Notes under the pieces: model-generated
Database searches by the model: none
The model's input: the letters and a program-made list of their open reading frames with translations, nothing else
Told to the model about the DNA's origin: nothing
Assembly (NCBI RefSeq): GCF_000210295.1
Contig: NC_026740.1
Location: forward strand, 1,619,691-1,683,690
Direction of reading: 5' to 3'
DNA length: 64,000 nt
Origin: Trypanosoma brucei gambiense DAL972
Taxonomy: Eukaryota; Euglenozoa; Kinetoplastea; Trypanosomatida; Trypanosomatidae
Part shown: one piece after another, positions 10,326 to 20,963 of the stretch
How the letters are laid out: each line of letters starts with the position of its first letter
Numbering within the stretch: the stretch's first letter is position 1
Made by a program: the position numbers and the translations under genes

Positions 10326-13103
10326 TGATGTTGTGTTTTCCATCTAACTTCCATCTTGCGCTCCAAAATCAATTCTTATTATTATTATTATGCTGCAATC
10401 AAAAGAAAGAAAAAAGAGGAGGAAATGCTTTTGTTTTGTTGTAATTATCATAATTATTACCATTATTATCACTATTTTTCGTTGTTGCTGTTGCCAGAAG
10501 TTGGTTGTGGATTTGTTGTTACGTTATTATTTGATTTTTTTTTTAATTTTTTCCCGCTTACACAAACACACACATATACGGGTGTTTAATCTCTTCATTT
10601 TTTTGAGGGAGTTGTTTTTGCACAACCCCTCTTTTACGCTTCCACCGTATTAAAAAAAGAAAAAGAAAAAATTAAAGTTGAAGTTAATGCTAAAGTTGAA
10701 AAGGAGCCAATTGTTATTATATTTAAAAAATACATATTACTAGTATTATTATTATTATTAAAAGCAGGAAGTCACACACGTGTTTTATTGCGTGGGGAAA
10801 GTCATGAAGGAAGATAAGACGGTGTGTGTGTGTGTGTGTTTTTTTTTTTTGGGGGGGAGGGAGAAGGGTGTATTTTAGACATGTGCATTTGTGATTTATA
10901 AATAAACGAATTAATAGGCAAGAACTACTGACAACTCAAAATAAATTGAAGAATAATTAAGTATAAATAATATATATATATATATATATATGTTTATATT
11001 TCTTAATATTTGGGTAGTGGCAATACACACGCCTTAAAGGAAGAAAGCAGAAAACAAAAAGAAGACATTTAACTCCACCTTTTTTTTCTTTTTTCTTTTC
11101 CTTTCTTCCTTCTCTCTCTCTTTCGTTCCGTGATGGCCTACTCTCCCCGTAATTTGTGTATGTGCCTCTATAATAAATAAGTGCAAATATATTTCCATTA
11201 TTTCTGTTTCTCTCCACGCGTATGTTTGGCTATTTCATAAACTTCATACTTTTCTCTCTTAATTATCAGCAGGGCGTAACCTTCAGGATTGGTTTCGTTG
11301 TATGTTTTTTTTTGTTATGTGGTTTTCCTTTTCATAACTTTGTTGTACATGTTGTAGATGAGATGCAAATGTGATTGAAGGATGTGAAGAAACACAGCGT
11401 TTGAACACACTTTCAAGTTTCTTTGTAATTCCATTTCCATTCTGCTTTTTAATAATTATTGTTATTCTAATAATTACTATTATTATCATTATCTGTGTAT
11501 GTGTTTTTGCATGTTTTTGTTCGGGCATTTTCATACGGTTTCTTCTTTTTTTTTTCTGATTTTAATTTATATATTTTTGATCCCCTTTTCCATACCGCTG
11601 ATCTTTACGAGTGTCATCAGCGCCGCTGCATTGTTTTTTCCTATGCTTTTTCCTTTGTTAATGTGACCTTACGAATATAATAATAATAACAATATTAAAA
11701 ATAATGATAAATTAAGTACATAACTTTATTGTCACTTCTCTCGTTTTGCCTCTCCCCTCCCCTTTTGCGCTTCATTACCATGTTGCGTTAGTTTAATTTA
11801 TTATATCATTTCTTTTTCGTTTTGCTTAATTTATATTATGAAAAAAGGAAAATTTTTTCCTGATTTTGTAATGGCTTCTCCTCCCCTCTCTTCTTTTAAC
11901 ATCCGTCCAATCAATGCGAGGGGGAAAAAAATATAAGCAAATATATATTGTATGCTTGTACACGAAAGGAAAAGAAAACACAATACCGCAGTTTTCAACG
12001 TTATCCTCCACTTGTCTACATAAAACACAAGCACACACGTGCCGTTTCTCTCAATTTCTTTTTTTTCTTCTTTATTTATTTATATTATATTTTGTATCTT
12101 TATTGTACCCGAACCTTTACTTATTTCTGGCGTTAACTCATTTGTTTCATTATTCCTTTCTGTTTCTTTCTATCTTTCTTTTTTCCCCCTTTCAACTCCT
12201 CCTCCTACTCCTCCTGTTCTTCTTCATTTTCACCTTTATTTATCTATACCAAAACGGAGGCGGTTAATCAACTTTTTTACACGTTTCATGTCATAAATAT
12301 TTAAAAATATATATATATATATTTATTTTTGGGAGGGTGCAACTGCAGACGTTTTCCTCTTTTTTTGCTGTTTCCATTACACTTCACCATCACCTCCCTT
12401 TTTCCCACATCTTCTTTAAGTTATTGCCTTCACTTTTACCCTACACCCCGATGTTTTGGTTGTTGTTTAAAAAAAAAAAATTAAAGTGTCTCCAAAAATC
12501 AAAAAAAAATTGTATTTCTCTTCTTCACTTCTCCTCTTTTTTTTTCTTTTTAAAATTACGCGCTTCTATTCTCATTGTCTGCTCGTCATTTTACCTTTTG
12601 CCCTGTTGTTCCCTCATTCATTATTATTATTACTGTTACTATTGCCATAAGGCACAAAAAAATTGTGAGAGTAATTAACAAAAGGGGTAGTGGGAAACCT
12701 GCATTAGTGCCGAAGTCGTGTTATTTTTTTTTTTAATTGAAAAAAAAAGAGTAGCAAACAAGCAAAACAAATATTTGTATCATATATATATATATATATT
12801 ATTTATTTACATATAGGGGATAGAAAGAAGTAATTGCTTGGCTGGGGATTGTGCTCCTTGAAGAAATTCATACAGCCACCATTTTCAAAGAGCCATAAAG
12901 TATTCCTTTACAAGCTAATAGAAATACCATAGAACGAGAAAGGAGAAAAAAAAGAAACACGCGAGATAAACTTTAGTTGCACGGTGTCAAATACAAGTGA
13001 CAAAAAGGGAAAAGAGAAAAAGAAAAAAGAAAATAGGCAGATATTTTATTAAACAAGTGTATATATATATATATATATAACATTTACGTATTTTGGATAC
13101 CAG
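9618..13103. other. 3.5 kb low-complexity spacer
   Basis: No gene is supported in this unusually long spacer. It is built of simple sequence: (TA)n/(TTTA)n at about 9664-9735, (CA)n near 9840-9858, (TG)n near 10297-10325 and 10822-10839, (TA)n near 10970-10991, 12307-12321 and 12784-12799, plus many poly-T and TTA-repeat stretches. All open frames are short and low-complexity. It could hide a small noncoding RNA, but I see no tRNA-like or snoRNA-like signal. Confidence 0.55.
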
Positions 13104-13766
13104 ATGGGCACACACATTATAGCGTATGACAGTGATGAAGAATTCACTCCCATTAATGTGTTGAGGAAAAGAAGAGCAGCTGCAGCCAAAGCAGCGGCTC
13201 TGGTGGCCAGACAAAACCGAAAGGCCACAGCAAAGGCACGGCAGAAGATTAGAGAACGCCTGGCGCAACTTGGTGGTGTGTATGAAGAACTTTGCAATGG
13301 ATTACTACCAACTCTCCTCCACCCGCCAACGGGCGCAGGACCGGTAATTGGCTGCAGTAAACCACTGCCACGCAGGCACACCGATGATGAAAACGAAACG
13401 GCATTAGTTATTAATTCAGTGAAGGAGCCGTGTGAAAAAGAGATACCTTCAATAACGAGTGGCCCCACAACTCCATTTGCCGGTGCTGCCGCGGCAACAC
13501 TTCAGTTATCACCCGCAGAGCAAATGGCAGCAACGATGTTAGCGATGGAGGCGGAAGGCGTCATGCCGGGAGGTGGTGGCGTCGCCGCGGTATTATTTTC
13601 CCCAAGTGAAATGTACGGTGATGTGGCGTATGGCGATGATGTGGAAATGGATGTTGGGGAGTCGGAATGTGGGCGTCCATTGGCAGCAGGGGCGGCGTTG
13701 CGGCAGTACAGTGAGAGGACACGTAATCGGATAGTACAATCCGGTAGCGATATGTTTCCGTGGTAG
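13104..13766 (+). CDS. Hypothetical protein with basic Ala/Arg-rich helix
   Basis: This 220-residue protein is not recognised. It begins with a short acidic segment (YDSDEEF, about 8-14), followed by a strongly basic Ala/Arg/Lys-rich region (about 20-55) likely to form a long helix, which could bind nucleic acid or serve as a nuclear signal. The remainder is rich in Ala, Gly, Pro and Glu, with an acidic patch (YGDDVEMDVGESE, about 190-203). There are no membrane segments. The GC-richer, varied sequence stands out from the simple-sequence DNA upstream, supporting it as coding. The ATG at 13104 lies just after an AT dinucleotide tract, so its splice acceptor is unclear. Confidence 0.7.
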   Translation: MGTHIIAYDSDEEFTPINVLRKRRAAAAKAAALVARQNRKATAKARQKIRERLAQLGGVYEELCNGLLPTLLHPPTGAGPVIGCSKPLPRRHTDDENETALVINSVKEPCEKEIPSITSGPTTPFAGAAAATLQLSPAEQMAATMLAMEAEGVMPGGGGVAAVLFSPSEMYGDVAYGDDVEMDVGESECGRPLAAGAALRQYSERTRNRIVQSGSDMFPW

Positions 13767-14591
13767 TTGCCGCTTATTTCTTTTGTTTATAATATTAGTT
13801 GCTGTCGTTGGTGGTGGTGCCTTCGCATTTTTTCTTGTTACTTCTTTTAGTGTGTCACCGAATAGCTGCTATATTTCAAGCATTTTTATGCTATTTGCGC
13901 GTGCTTCTTGTTCAGTGTTTCATTATTATTATTATTTACCTGATGAATGTTTTCCCATTTTCTTCCTTTTTAATCTTCTGTGCGTGTTCGACCGACACTC
14001 CCTTTTCATCTGTACCTATATCTCTCCTTGGTGGTGTCATCTACTTTCACTATTTAAAACTGCTGTCGTTTTTGTCCGTACCTAAAGCCAAATGTTCGGT
14101 GTTTTTCCCGTTGTAAATCTCATATGATTTCACCTCTTATTCTTCACGACATTTTACCTCCCACCTCTCCTCTTTTGTTTGTACACATCTTTATCAATAG
14201 TCACACAAGCATACAAGAAATTTTATAAATTTGTATGCGAAGGTAACCATGGTGACGGGAATACGTATGCCGCAAACTCCGTACAATGTGCGTTGTTGTG
14301 CTTGTTAATATTGTGATTTACTATTATACCGTGAACCGCTACTTCTTTTCTTGGGGCAGCATGTTACTAACTCGTATTCCGCTTCTGTTTGTTTGCTCAG
14401 TTGGTTTGCTGCTGTCATATCTGCCGTCCTTATACTTGCATTTTGTTGCTTTCCTGACTTTTAAAAACACCGTTATACGAACCGACTGGATTAAAGGCAC
14501 CTAAAGGTTGAATCACCTGCCCACGGTCAGCATTAAATTTGTTATTGAAGAGAAGTTACGTTGTTATTATTGTTATTGGCATAAAATCTGC
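13767..14591. other. Spacer upstream of the thiol dioxygenase gene
   Basis: T-rich spacer without a convincing gene. An ATG-initiated frame at 14286-14504 (72 residues, very hydrophobic) could encode a tiny membrane protein, but T-rich DNA gives such frames by chance and no family is recognisable, so it is not called. Confidence 0.45.
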
Positions 14592-15362
14592 ATGTTGGCG
14601 CTTCGTGCTGCCCTTGAGGCCAATAGCGGTCAGTTGTGTGGTGACAGTATTGTGCGAGCCTTATGCCAACTGACGGTACGTGACCTTGGGCAATACATAT
14701 CGGCAGTACCTCCTTTTCCGCAGGAGGGCGGTAGTTCCACCGCACCATCATCTGTTGTGACCGCCTTTTCCCTTCACGACCTCCTTCATTTCCCCGGCCC
14801 CACGATTTGGAACAGTAGTTCCTTGGGTAAACGTCGTGTTGGTTGCGCTACCCTTTACGAAACGGATAGCGTTCACGTTAGTTGGTTTCTCATGTCCCCT
14901 GGAAGCATGTTGCCACTTCATGATCACTGTTTAATGGTTGTTTGGCAGCGCATGCTGTTCGGTAGTATTCGTGTTACGTCAATGGACTGGAGGGAAAAAC
15001 CTCTAAGTGCCGAAGACGCCATACGGAAGCAGCGTGAAGGTGGTGAAGCGGCTATTGTTTCTTCTTCTGTTGTTACTGCGCAGCGTGAACCCTGCGACCC
15101 TTCTTCAGTGACGTCTTTCGGGCCAACAGAGGGCGGTGTGCTGCATGAAATAGTGAATGAAAGTGACGGACCTGCACTTTTCTTGGACGTCATAGCACCT
15201 CCGTATCATAGCCCGCCAGATTATTTCGACTGCGGCTACTATAAGGCCTCCTTTAGCCACGGCGAAGTTGCCGGGGGGGTTGCTCACTTGACGCCGTGTG
15301 CTTATGATTGTCCACCAATGGTCGAGTTTTTTCCGTTAGAATCCCTGCGGCACGGAGCATAA
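14592..15362 (+). CDS. ADO/PCO-family thiol dioxygenase
   Basis: This 256-residue protein matches the cysteamine dioxygenase (ADO) / plant cysteine oxidase family. These are cupin-fold non-haem iron enzymes that add O2 to a free thiol (2-aminoethanethiol or an N-terminal cysteine). The signature is clear: MSPGSMLPLHDHCLMVVWQ with iron ligands His110 and His112, then the strand MLFGSIRVTSMDW (121-133). The third His is at 185 in VLHEIVNESDGPALFLDVIAPPY, followed by the CxYY-like end of the domain (CGYY, 214-217). A Ser/Thr-rich insert of about 40 residues lies between the second strand and the third His. The start is the ATG at 14592; the frame extends upstream but without an ATG. Which substrate it uses, free thiols or protein N-termini, cannot be told from sequence. 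Confidence 0.88.
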   Translation: MLALRAALEANSGQLCGDSIVRALCQLTVRDLGQYISAVPPFPQEGGSSTAPSSVVTAFSLHDLLHFPGPTIWNSSSLGKRRVGCATLYETDSVHVSWFLMSPGSMLPLHDHCLMVVWQRMLFGSIRVTSMDWREKPLSAEDAIRKQREGGEAAIVSSSVVTAQREPCDPSSVTSFGPTEGGVLHEIVNESDGPALFLDVIAPPYHSPPDYFDCGYYKASFSHGEVAGGVAHLTPCAYDCPPMVEFFPLESLRHGA

Positions 15363-15861
15363 ATGACACCTGCAGGTGTGTGTTCGCAGCTACATTCCAA
15401 TCCCGGAAGGAGGTTGAGAAGGATGGTGTTGTGACACAAACGGGACAGCACCAAAAAGACAACGCACGTGGAGACAAATTTCTAACCTGCACAGGTGGGT
15501 GTTGATGGTTTACGGTTAAGTTGCATAGTGGTGGTTCGGGGGGGGGGCGGTCTGTTTTTCAGACCCAAGTGAGTGGTGAAAAGGACTGGGAGGCGCACAA
15601 AAGTTGCGAGTAACAAGGAGATACGTCAATCAGTTACTTTGATGAGTGTAGCGCTATATGTTTTTTTTGTTGTTAACATGTTAACAAAAGCATTATAAGA
15701 AGCTCTTTCTCCGGTGTATCGGACTGTGACTGCTAACCTGGCAGTTAATCTCTCACTCTTGTTGTTCATGCCTTGTAGTCGGTACAAAGATACATTTATA
15801 CACACGTAAGGGTATTAGCCGGGAAAGGAAAAGATAGTAAAACATCAGGTATACACCGATA
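15363..15861. other. Spacer before the COQ6-like gene
   Basis: Nothing gene-like is visible. It contains a G-run near 15539-15547, a T-run near 15661, and a small palindrome (gttaacatgttaac) at about 15672-15685. A pyrimidine-rich stretch near 15740-15776 is the likely splice-acceptor region for the next gene. Confidence 0.45.
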
Positions 15862-17409
15862 ATGAATGGTCGTACACGGGTATTGTTTACTGCCGGGGTG
15901 CCAACACCTCCCAACTGTGCGCACAACGTTGTTATTTCCGGTGGAGGAATTGTAGGAGCCGCCGCAATGGCTGCACTTCAGAAACTCAGAGCGCGTTTTC
16001 TCGCAGGAAGTGTCGGAGCTGAAGGTTCCGTTTCACATAATGTGCACTCGAGGTGTTTGTCTCGACTCCTGCTTGCGGATCCCATGGCACGACCGCATTA
16101 CGACGCGGCGAATATCATGCATAACCTACGCACTGTCAGTCTCACACCGGTGTCGAGCAAGTTGTTGGATAACCTCGGCTCCTGGAAACGATTGCAAACG
16201 AAGCATGCCTATTATCGTATTGCCCTTCGGCACGAGCGCACGAATGGGCCAGTCGCTCCGGACCAATCCTCACAAGAGAAGTCCAGAAATTTTTTTGTGA
16301 ATGGGCCTTTGGGTAACGGCACATCCACGGCGGAGCCGCTGCTCGAGTTCACGAACTTAGACAGCCCACTTGGGTTCATTTGTTACAATTCAGACATTAA
16401 CACCACACTGCTGGATGTTGTCGAGGAACAAATGAAACAATATCAACAACCTTTGGGAAGTGACGGGTGTGGAGTTCAGGAGCAACCCACCGATTGCATT
16501 GAATTCGGCTCATCCTTGGGATCATATTCGCTTCCTCATCGTAATATCGTCGATGGTCCTGCAGGTCGGGCAATTCTGCGGAAGTCAGTGGGTGATCAGC
16601 CGGTTGAGTTTTCGCTGCTACTTGGCTGTGAAGGGCGTGGCGGTCACCTGCGCGAATCTCTCGGTTCAGCACTGGTGCAGCACGACTACGCGCAAACCGC
16701 CTTTGTTTGTACAGCTCAGTTGAAGCGGCCCGCGGATGGCAACGTTTGTTGCTTTCAAAACTTCTTCACGAATGGTGACATCATTGCGTTGTTACCAACG
16801 TCTGAAGACACTTCTAATATTGTCTTCTCCACAACGGCCGAGCATGCCCGCGAGCTAGCCGCTGCGAAGCAATCGGAACTTGTAGAAGAACTTAACCGAC
16901 GCCTTCATGCATTTGCCCCACGCGACATCCCGCTTATCATCAGTGTCCCGGAAGTTGAACTGGGCGGCAAGACAGTCCGCGCGCAGGGGATGTTTCCGGT
17001 AAGACTCAGCGTTGCTCTTCAACCCTTCGGCCCCCGTTGCCTTCTCCTCGGTGATGCCGCGCATGGGATTCATCCTTTTGCCGGACAAGGATTAAATTTG
17101 GGACTCTACGATGTCTGCGCACTGGTGGAAGTGCTGGAACAGGCGGTAAGAAGTGGCCAAGATATTGGTAGTGTCATCGCCGTGGGGCAACCATTTGCCG
17201 CTGCAATGATGTCCCACACTGGGATCATGATTACGGCAATGGAGAGTGTATTTGGGCTTCTCGCCACAATGCCTGGTTTGAGTTGTACTGGGATGAGTGT
17301 GTTGCAGAAGCTGCCACTGGTATCGTCATTGGGTAAACAATCTATCATTCATGTGGCATCAGGTGGCTTTTTCGCATCGCACCACCGGGAGTCATTTCTC
17401 CTTGCATAA
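15862..17409 (+). CDS. COQ6: COQ6/UbiH-type FAD-dependent monooxygenase
   Basis: This 515-residue flavoprotein hydroxylase fits the COQ6 family, which hydroxylates the benzoquinone ring in mitochondrial ubiquinone synthesis. It has an N-terminal FAD-binding Rossmann motif VVISGGGIVGAAAM (about 23-36). Near residues 394-412 is the conserved LLLGDAAHGIHPFAGQGLNLG, where Gly397-Asp398 bind the FAD ribityl and the HP..GQG.NLG stretch is diagnostic of the UbiH/COQ6 group. The middle part has insertions (about 120-165 and 210-235) not usual in short bacterial UbiH, which is common in trypanosomatid homologues. The first 22 residues could act as a mitochondrial presequence, with Arg at 4 and 6 and no acids. 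The other UbiH-like hydroxylases (such as bacterial UbiF) share these motifs, so COQ6 is the most likely but not the only reading. Confidence 0.85.
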   Translation: MNGRTRVLFTAGVPTPPNCAHNVVISGGGIVGAAAMAALQKLRARFLAGSVGAEGSVSHNVHSRCLSRLLLADPMARPHYDAANIMHNLRTVSLTPVSSKLLDNLGSWKRLQTKHAYYRIALRHERTNGPVAPDQSSQEKSRNFFVNGPLGNGTSTAEPLLEFTNLDSPLGFICYNSDINTTLLDVVEEQMKQYQQPLGSDGCGVQEQPTDCIEFGSSLGSYSLPHRNIVDGPAGRAILRKSVGDQPVEFSLLLGCEGRGGHLRESLGSALVQHDYAQTAFVCTAQLKRPADGNVCCFQNFFTNGDIIALLPTSEDTSNIVFSTTAEHARELAAAKQSELVEELNRRLHAFAPRDIPLIISVPEVELGGKTVRAQGMFPVRLSVALQPFGPRCLLLGDAAHGIHPFAGQGLNLGLYDVCALVEVLEQAVRSGQDIGSVIAVGQPFAAAMMSHTGIMITAMESVFGLLATMPGLSCTGMSVLQKLPLVSSLGKQSIIHVASGGFFASHHRESFLLA

Positions 17410-17990
17410 AGCGTGTGAGCAATATCCTCCTACTTTTCCTCGCGTACACGCACCCCTGTGGTCTAATGAACTGAGGTGCATATATGTGTGCTGGAGAAAG
17501 TACATGATTGGTTTTCCGTTGGTGTTCTTGTTGTTTTTCGTTTTTGTCGTTGGCCACATAAATAGAGGATGTGACATTATGACTTTCCTCTTGTTTTATT
17601 GGAAAGAAGAGTACATGGTTTATTCACCATAAATTGTGCGTTTTCCAGTGCGCGCGCATACGTACTCATTCGCTCCCACCAGTTTTCTGACCGTTTGGGT
17701 CTTTTTTTCTTCTTCTGTTTTTACTTTTCATCCGCTTGCAACTGACACGTATCGACGGTGTCCTCTTTATATGATTTATTTCCCCCTCTTCACTTTTTTT
17801 CATCTCTGTTTAACACGCGCATACACGCCTCCGTGTAATTTCATTCACGTAAAACTGCTGTAAGAAGGGGTGGCGAGCCGGTTCATTTATCGCGAAGTAG
17901 TGTGCTTTGTAGTTAGTACGGTTGCTTTTTTCCCTCTCGAGTTTATTCAAATCGTGCATCATACATCATTGAACAACCGCTAAGTGCAAC
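17410..17990. other. Spacer before the ENY2-like gene
   Basis: T/C-rich spacer without a credible gene. Strong pyrimidine tracts near 17700-17800 and at 17928-17938 are suitable trans-splicing signals for the small gene at 17991. Confidence 0.45.
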
Positions 17991-18311
17991 ATGAAGCCCG
18001 CCACTATTCCACATGGCAAAAATGATGCGGAAGGGGCCGGGGCGAGGATGTACGAAGGAATGAATACACTTCAGAAGGAGGAGCTGAATGATTATTTAAT
18101 CAGTCAAATGGGACCCGGAACTAAGTGGCATGATGAAATGTCGGATGTTGTTAACACCATCATACGGCAAAGGTCTATCAATGGTGAGCCGCTTGACGTG
18201 CATGACGTATTGAGTGAAGCTCTGCCGCACTGCCAACTTGCCATCTCGCATGAAGTACGGGATGGATTGTTTCGTCGTATAGCAGGAATGTGCACCACAA
18301 CAGATGGTTGA
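17991..18311 (+). CDS. Small helical protein, probable ENY2/Sus1 homologue
   Basis: This is a 106-residue, all-helical, soluble protein. From about residue 27 it follows the ENY2/Sus1 pattern: a first helix (LQKEELNDYLISQM), a Gly/Trp turn (GTKWHDEM, compare GW.D...), a second helix (VVNTIIRQR), then LDVHDVLSEALPHCQLAISHEVRDGLFRRIAGM. The last block has the order of the family (V.DL...I.P.G...VP..V...L...I). ENY2/Sus1 is a subunit of the SAGA deubiquitinase module and of the TREX-2 mRNA export complex in other eukaryotes. The first 25 residues are a poorly conserved leader; M20 or M24 are alternative starts. The match is by eye on a short protein, so it needs a profile comparison. Its presence would suggest a SAGA-DUB or TREX-2-like module in trypanosomes. 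Confidence 0.68.
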   Translation: MKPATIPHGKNDAEGAGARMYEGMNTLQKEELNDYLISQMGPGTKWHDEMSDVVNTIIRQRSINGEPLDVHDVLSEALPHCQLAISHEVRDGLFRRIAGMCTTTDG

Positions 18312-18983
18312 GTCCACATGTTTGTTAGTTTGTTTGCTTTTGGAACTCTTGTGGAAACGGGCAAACTGTGGAGCGGCGACGCGAAACCGCTCTTTCGTCA
18401 CAGCGGAGTTGCCAATACCACCGGCGATGTTTCTCTTCCTCCCTTTTTTTTTTCTTCTTTGGCTTGTCCTCCCCTTTGCATGCAACACCTCCTTTGCTTT
18501 CCATATTATTCTGTGCGCAGCAAACTCGTCGTTGTTGTTGCTCTTCTTCACTTTGCTCGAGCAAAATGCTGAAATGAGTGAATGTTGGACCTTATAGAAG
18601 GCAAAAAGAATGAAAGGGAAAAGCACCTTTCGTGCACGTACGCCCATGCACTGAAATATATATATATATATATGGTTGATCTATACCCCTTGAATGAATC
18701 GTTGGTAATGATTTTATTTTGATATAATATCTGCCTGCCAAATTATTTCCTTTGCTCAGTTTAACAAACGATAAGTGAAAGACACGAGGTTAATCTGCTG
18801 TTGTATCTGTGTTCGTCTGTGTTGGCCATTGCTGTTGGCAGACCACATTCACGCACGCGGTTCATCTGCAGAACAAATAACACCACTATCTGTAAAACCA
18901 ATAATAATAATAAGAATAATAATAGTAATAGTAACAATAATTATAATCACAATCCTTAGAGTAGAGTGACGTTGGTGGACACC
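18312..18983. other. Spacer with (TA)n and TAA-type repeats
   Basis: No gene is called. There is a (TA)n tract at about 18656-18673 and an ATA/ATT/ATAG-type trinucleotide stretch at 18899-18945, just upstream of the next ATG. Three overlapping open frames at about 18304-18600 are pyrimidine-rich noise and lack domains. Confidence 0.45.
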
Positions 18984-19673
18984 ATGAGCAGTTCCAATGA
19001 TATCGCCAGTAAGATTCGGGAGGCGAACCGCCGCCGCGCGGAGGAGGGCAGTCGGATTCGGCAGCTGCAGCAGGAGCGGCGTGAGGAAATGTTGGAGCGC
19101 GAGGCGGAAAAGGCGGCCTCAAAACCATCCGGTTTTATTCCATACATCATTATCTCGCTTATTTTCCTCAGTTTCCCCTTATCAGAGCCCATTGTGGACT
19201 GGGTGCTTGTCGCCTGCTTTGCTCTTCTGAACGGTGCGTGGGTTTTGTTCTTCCGCTCAGCCTCGTGGGTGAATTGGGGCACACTCGCCTTATGTGACTT
19301 CTCACTTATCCGAATTTCACATGTGATTCCACACATTCCGCGCCTCATCAAAGAAACGCCGCCTCACGTTTTGGCTGCTTTCATTGGTGGAAACCTTGTT
19401 GCGATGGTGATATTATATTACGCATATGTGGTGCGGAGGCTGCCGTGGAAAACAGAAGTCGGTTCAAAAAAACCCAAACGTGTGAAGCGATCGGACGGGG
19501 AGGAGGTCGAAACATTGGAGGAGTTTGCCCGTCGCCGCGAGCGGGCGAATCGCATTGACAATATGTTCTCCGGCCTAATTGTTGCCAATGTGGTGGTTCT
19601 TGTGCTGGTTGGTGCCATCCCATTCCGAACTGTCTTTGACGCGGTCAGGCAAATCATTGGATTCTTCCATTGA
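18984..19673 (+). CDS. Hypothetical multi-pass membrane protein
   Basis: This 229-residue protein is of unrecognised family. A charged, Arg/Glu-rich helix (about 8-46, likely coiled coil) precedes four clear hydrophobic segments at about 51-67, 72-90, 128-150 and 194-214, with a weaker one near 96-115. Between the last two is a basic-acidic loop (154-192, with KKPKRVKRSDGEE). There is no signal peptide, so the N terminus is probably cytosolic. The start is the ATG at 18984. The reading frame is open a few codons further upstream, but only GTG is available there. An organelle or ER membrane location is likely, but I cannot choose between them. Confidence 0.75.
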   Translation: MSSSNDIASKIREANRRRAEEGSRIRQLQQERREEMLEREAEKAASKPSGFIPYIIISLIFLSFPLSEPIVDWVLVACFALLNGAWVLFFRSASWVNWGTLALCDFSLIRISHVIPHIPRLIKETPPHVLAAFIGGNLVAMVILYYAYVVRRLPWKTEVGSKKPKRVKRSDGEEVETLEEFARRRERANRIDNMFSGLIVANVVVLVLVGAIPFRTVFDAVRQIIGFFH

Positions 19674-20963
19674 GAAGGGCAAAGGAAAGAAGGAGGGGTT
19701 TCTTTTCTTTCTTTTTTCCCCCTCTTTGGGAAGCAGCACTGCATACAAATATATATATATATGTGTGTGTGTGTGTGCAATAGAGTATGTGTTTGCTGTG
19801 TTGCTTGGTTCGTATCTTAACCAAAGGGTCTCACCAGGTAGCGAGTGGCCCTTTTTTTATTTTTAGTGTTTTGTTGTATTTTGATGGACAGAGGATGAAT
19901 TTTCACTTTTCTAAAAAGGCTATCCACGTCAACCTTCTGAGTGTGTTGTTACTGGATTTCCGCTCCTTGTCTTTGTATTTTTTTCTCTTGTTACATCTTT
20001 CGAAAACGAGAGAGTGAAAATTAAAGTGGACAAGCTCATGAAGGAGTGATGGAAAAGAACCGTGGAGGTATCGTGAGGCGATTGAATTGAGGGTGAGTGA
20101 TTATGTAATTGTGTTTTCATTCTTTTCTTTTTTAGGTTCAACAATTTTAATTAGCACCGCCACGACTATTATTATTACCATCATTATTTATCTTTTCTTC
20201 CCCCCTCGTCTAAAAAAATTCCTCTTCGTCCAGTAGTATGTATACCGTCGGCTGTAACACAAATGTGAGCGGAGGGGCTGTAAACAAAAGGGAAAAAGAA
20301 GAGACAGAGAGGATGGAAAAGGAGGAAGAGAAGGGAATTTTGTTCGTTTGTTTGAGCTGCATGTCACCCTGTGGTACCACTCCCTTACTTTCTCACACGA
20401 AAACACAAAAAAATATAATTAATATGTCCCTTTTTTGCATCACGTCATGTCGTTCCCACTTCATTTTTTTTTGTCTCGTGGTGAGACATCCCGCTCATAT
20501 GTGTGCCGGCTACTCAAAGATTTCTTACTCTGGTTTTAATTTGTCTTTTCTCCCTTCTTTTCCCCTATTATGTAGTTATTATTATTTTTATTTTTTTGCT
20601 ATTTCCTCCCTCCACCGCCTCCCTGACACCTCTTCCTACAGAAGGGAAAATAGTGTACCCAGTGTGGGAACTTATTGAAATAAAAGTCAGAAAGTGAAAT
20701 AGAAAAATAAAAAAAAGGGATATTCTTTCTTATTCTTAGCTTTGTGGTTCACGTGACCAAAGCACAAGGCTTTTGCTTTAAATATTTATTTTTCCCCCTT
20801 TTTCTTTCCCTCCCTTCTATTTATTCCCATTGTCTCCCTTTGTGTGCGTGTGTATTGGTGTCGGTGCTGGTGGTAGTTCATAATAAACGAATAAATAAAT
20901 ACTTTAGGTAAATATAAATATTATATATATTTATATCAGTTCGTATATTTCTCCCCTGGTGTC
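19674..20963. other. 1.3 kb spacer
   Basis: It contains an (AT)n(GT)n tract at about 19748-19776, pyrimidine tracts and AT-rich DNA just before the next ATG. An ATG-initiated 146-residue frame (20238-20678) begins with a Glu/Lys-rich stretch from purine repeats and ends in Phe-rich T-tract translation. I do not consider it a gene. Confidence 0.5.

Noticed and set aside
14286..14504. 72-residue hydrophobic ATG frame before the thiol dioxygenase gene
   Set aside because: T-rich composition explains the hydrophobicity. There is no independent evidence of translation.
20238..20678. ATG-initiated 146-residue frame between two genes
   Set aside because: Begins with purine-repeat Glu/Lys and ends in T-tract Phe residues; no domain and no compositional contrast with the spacer.
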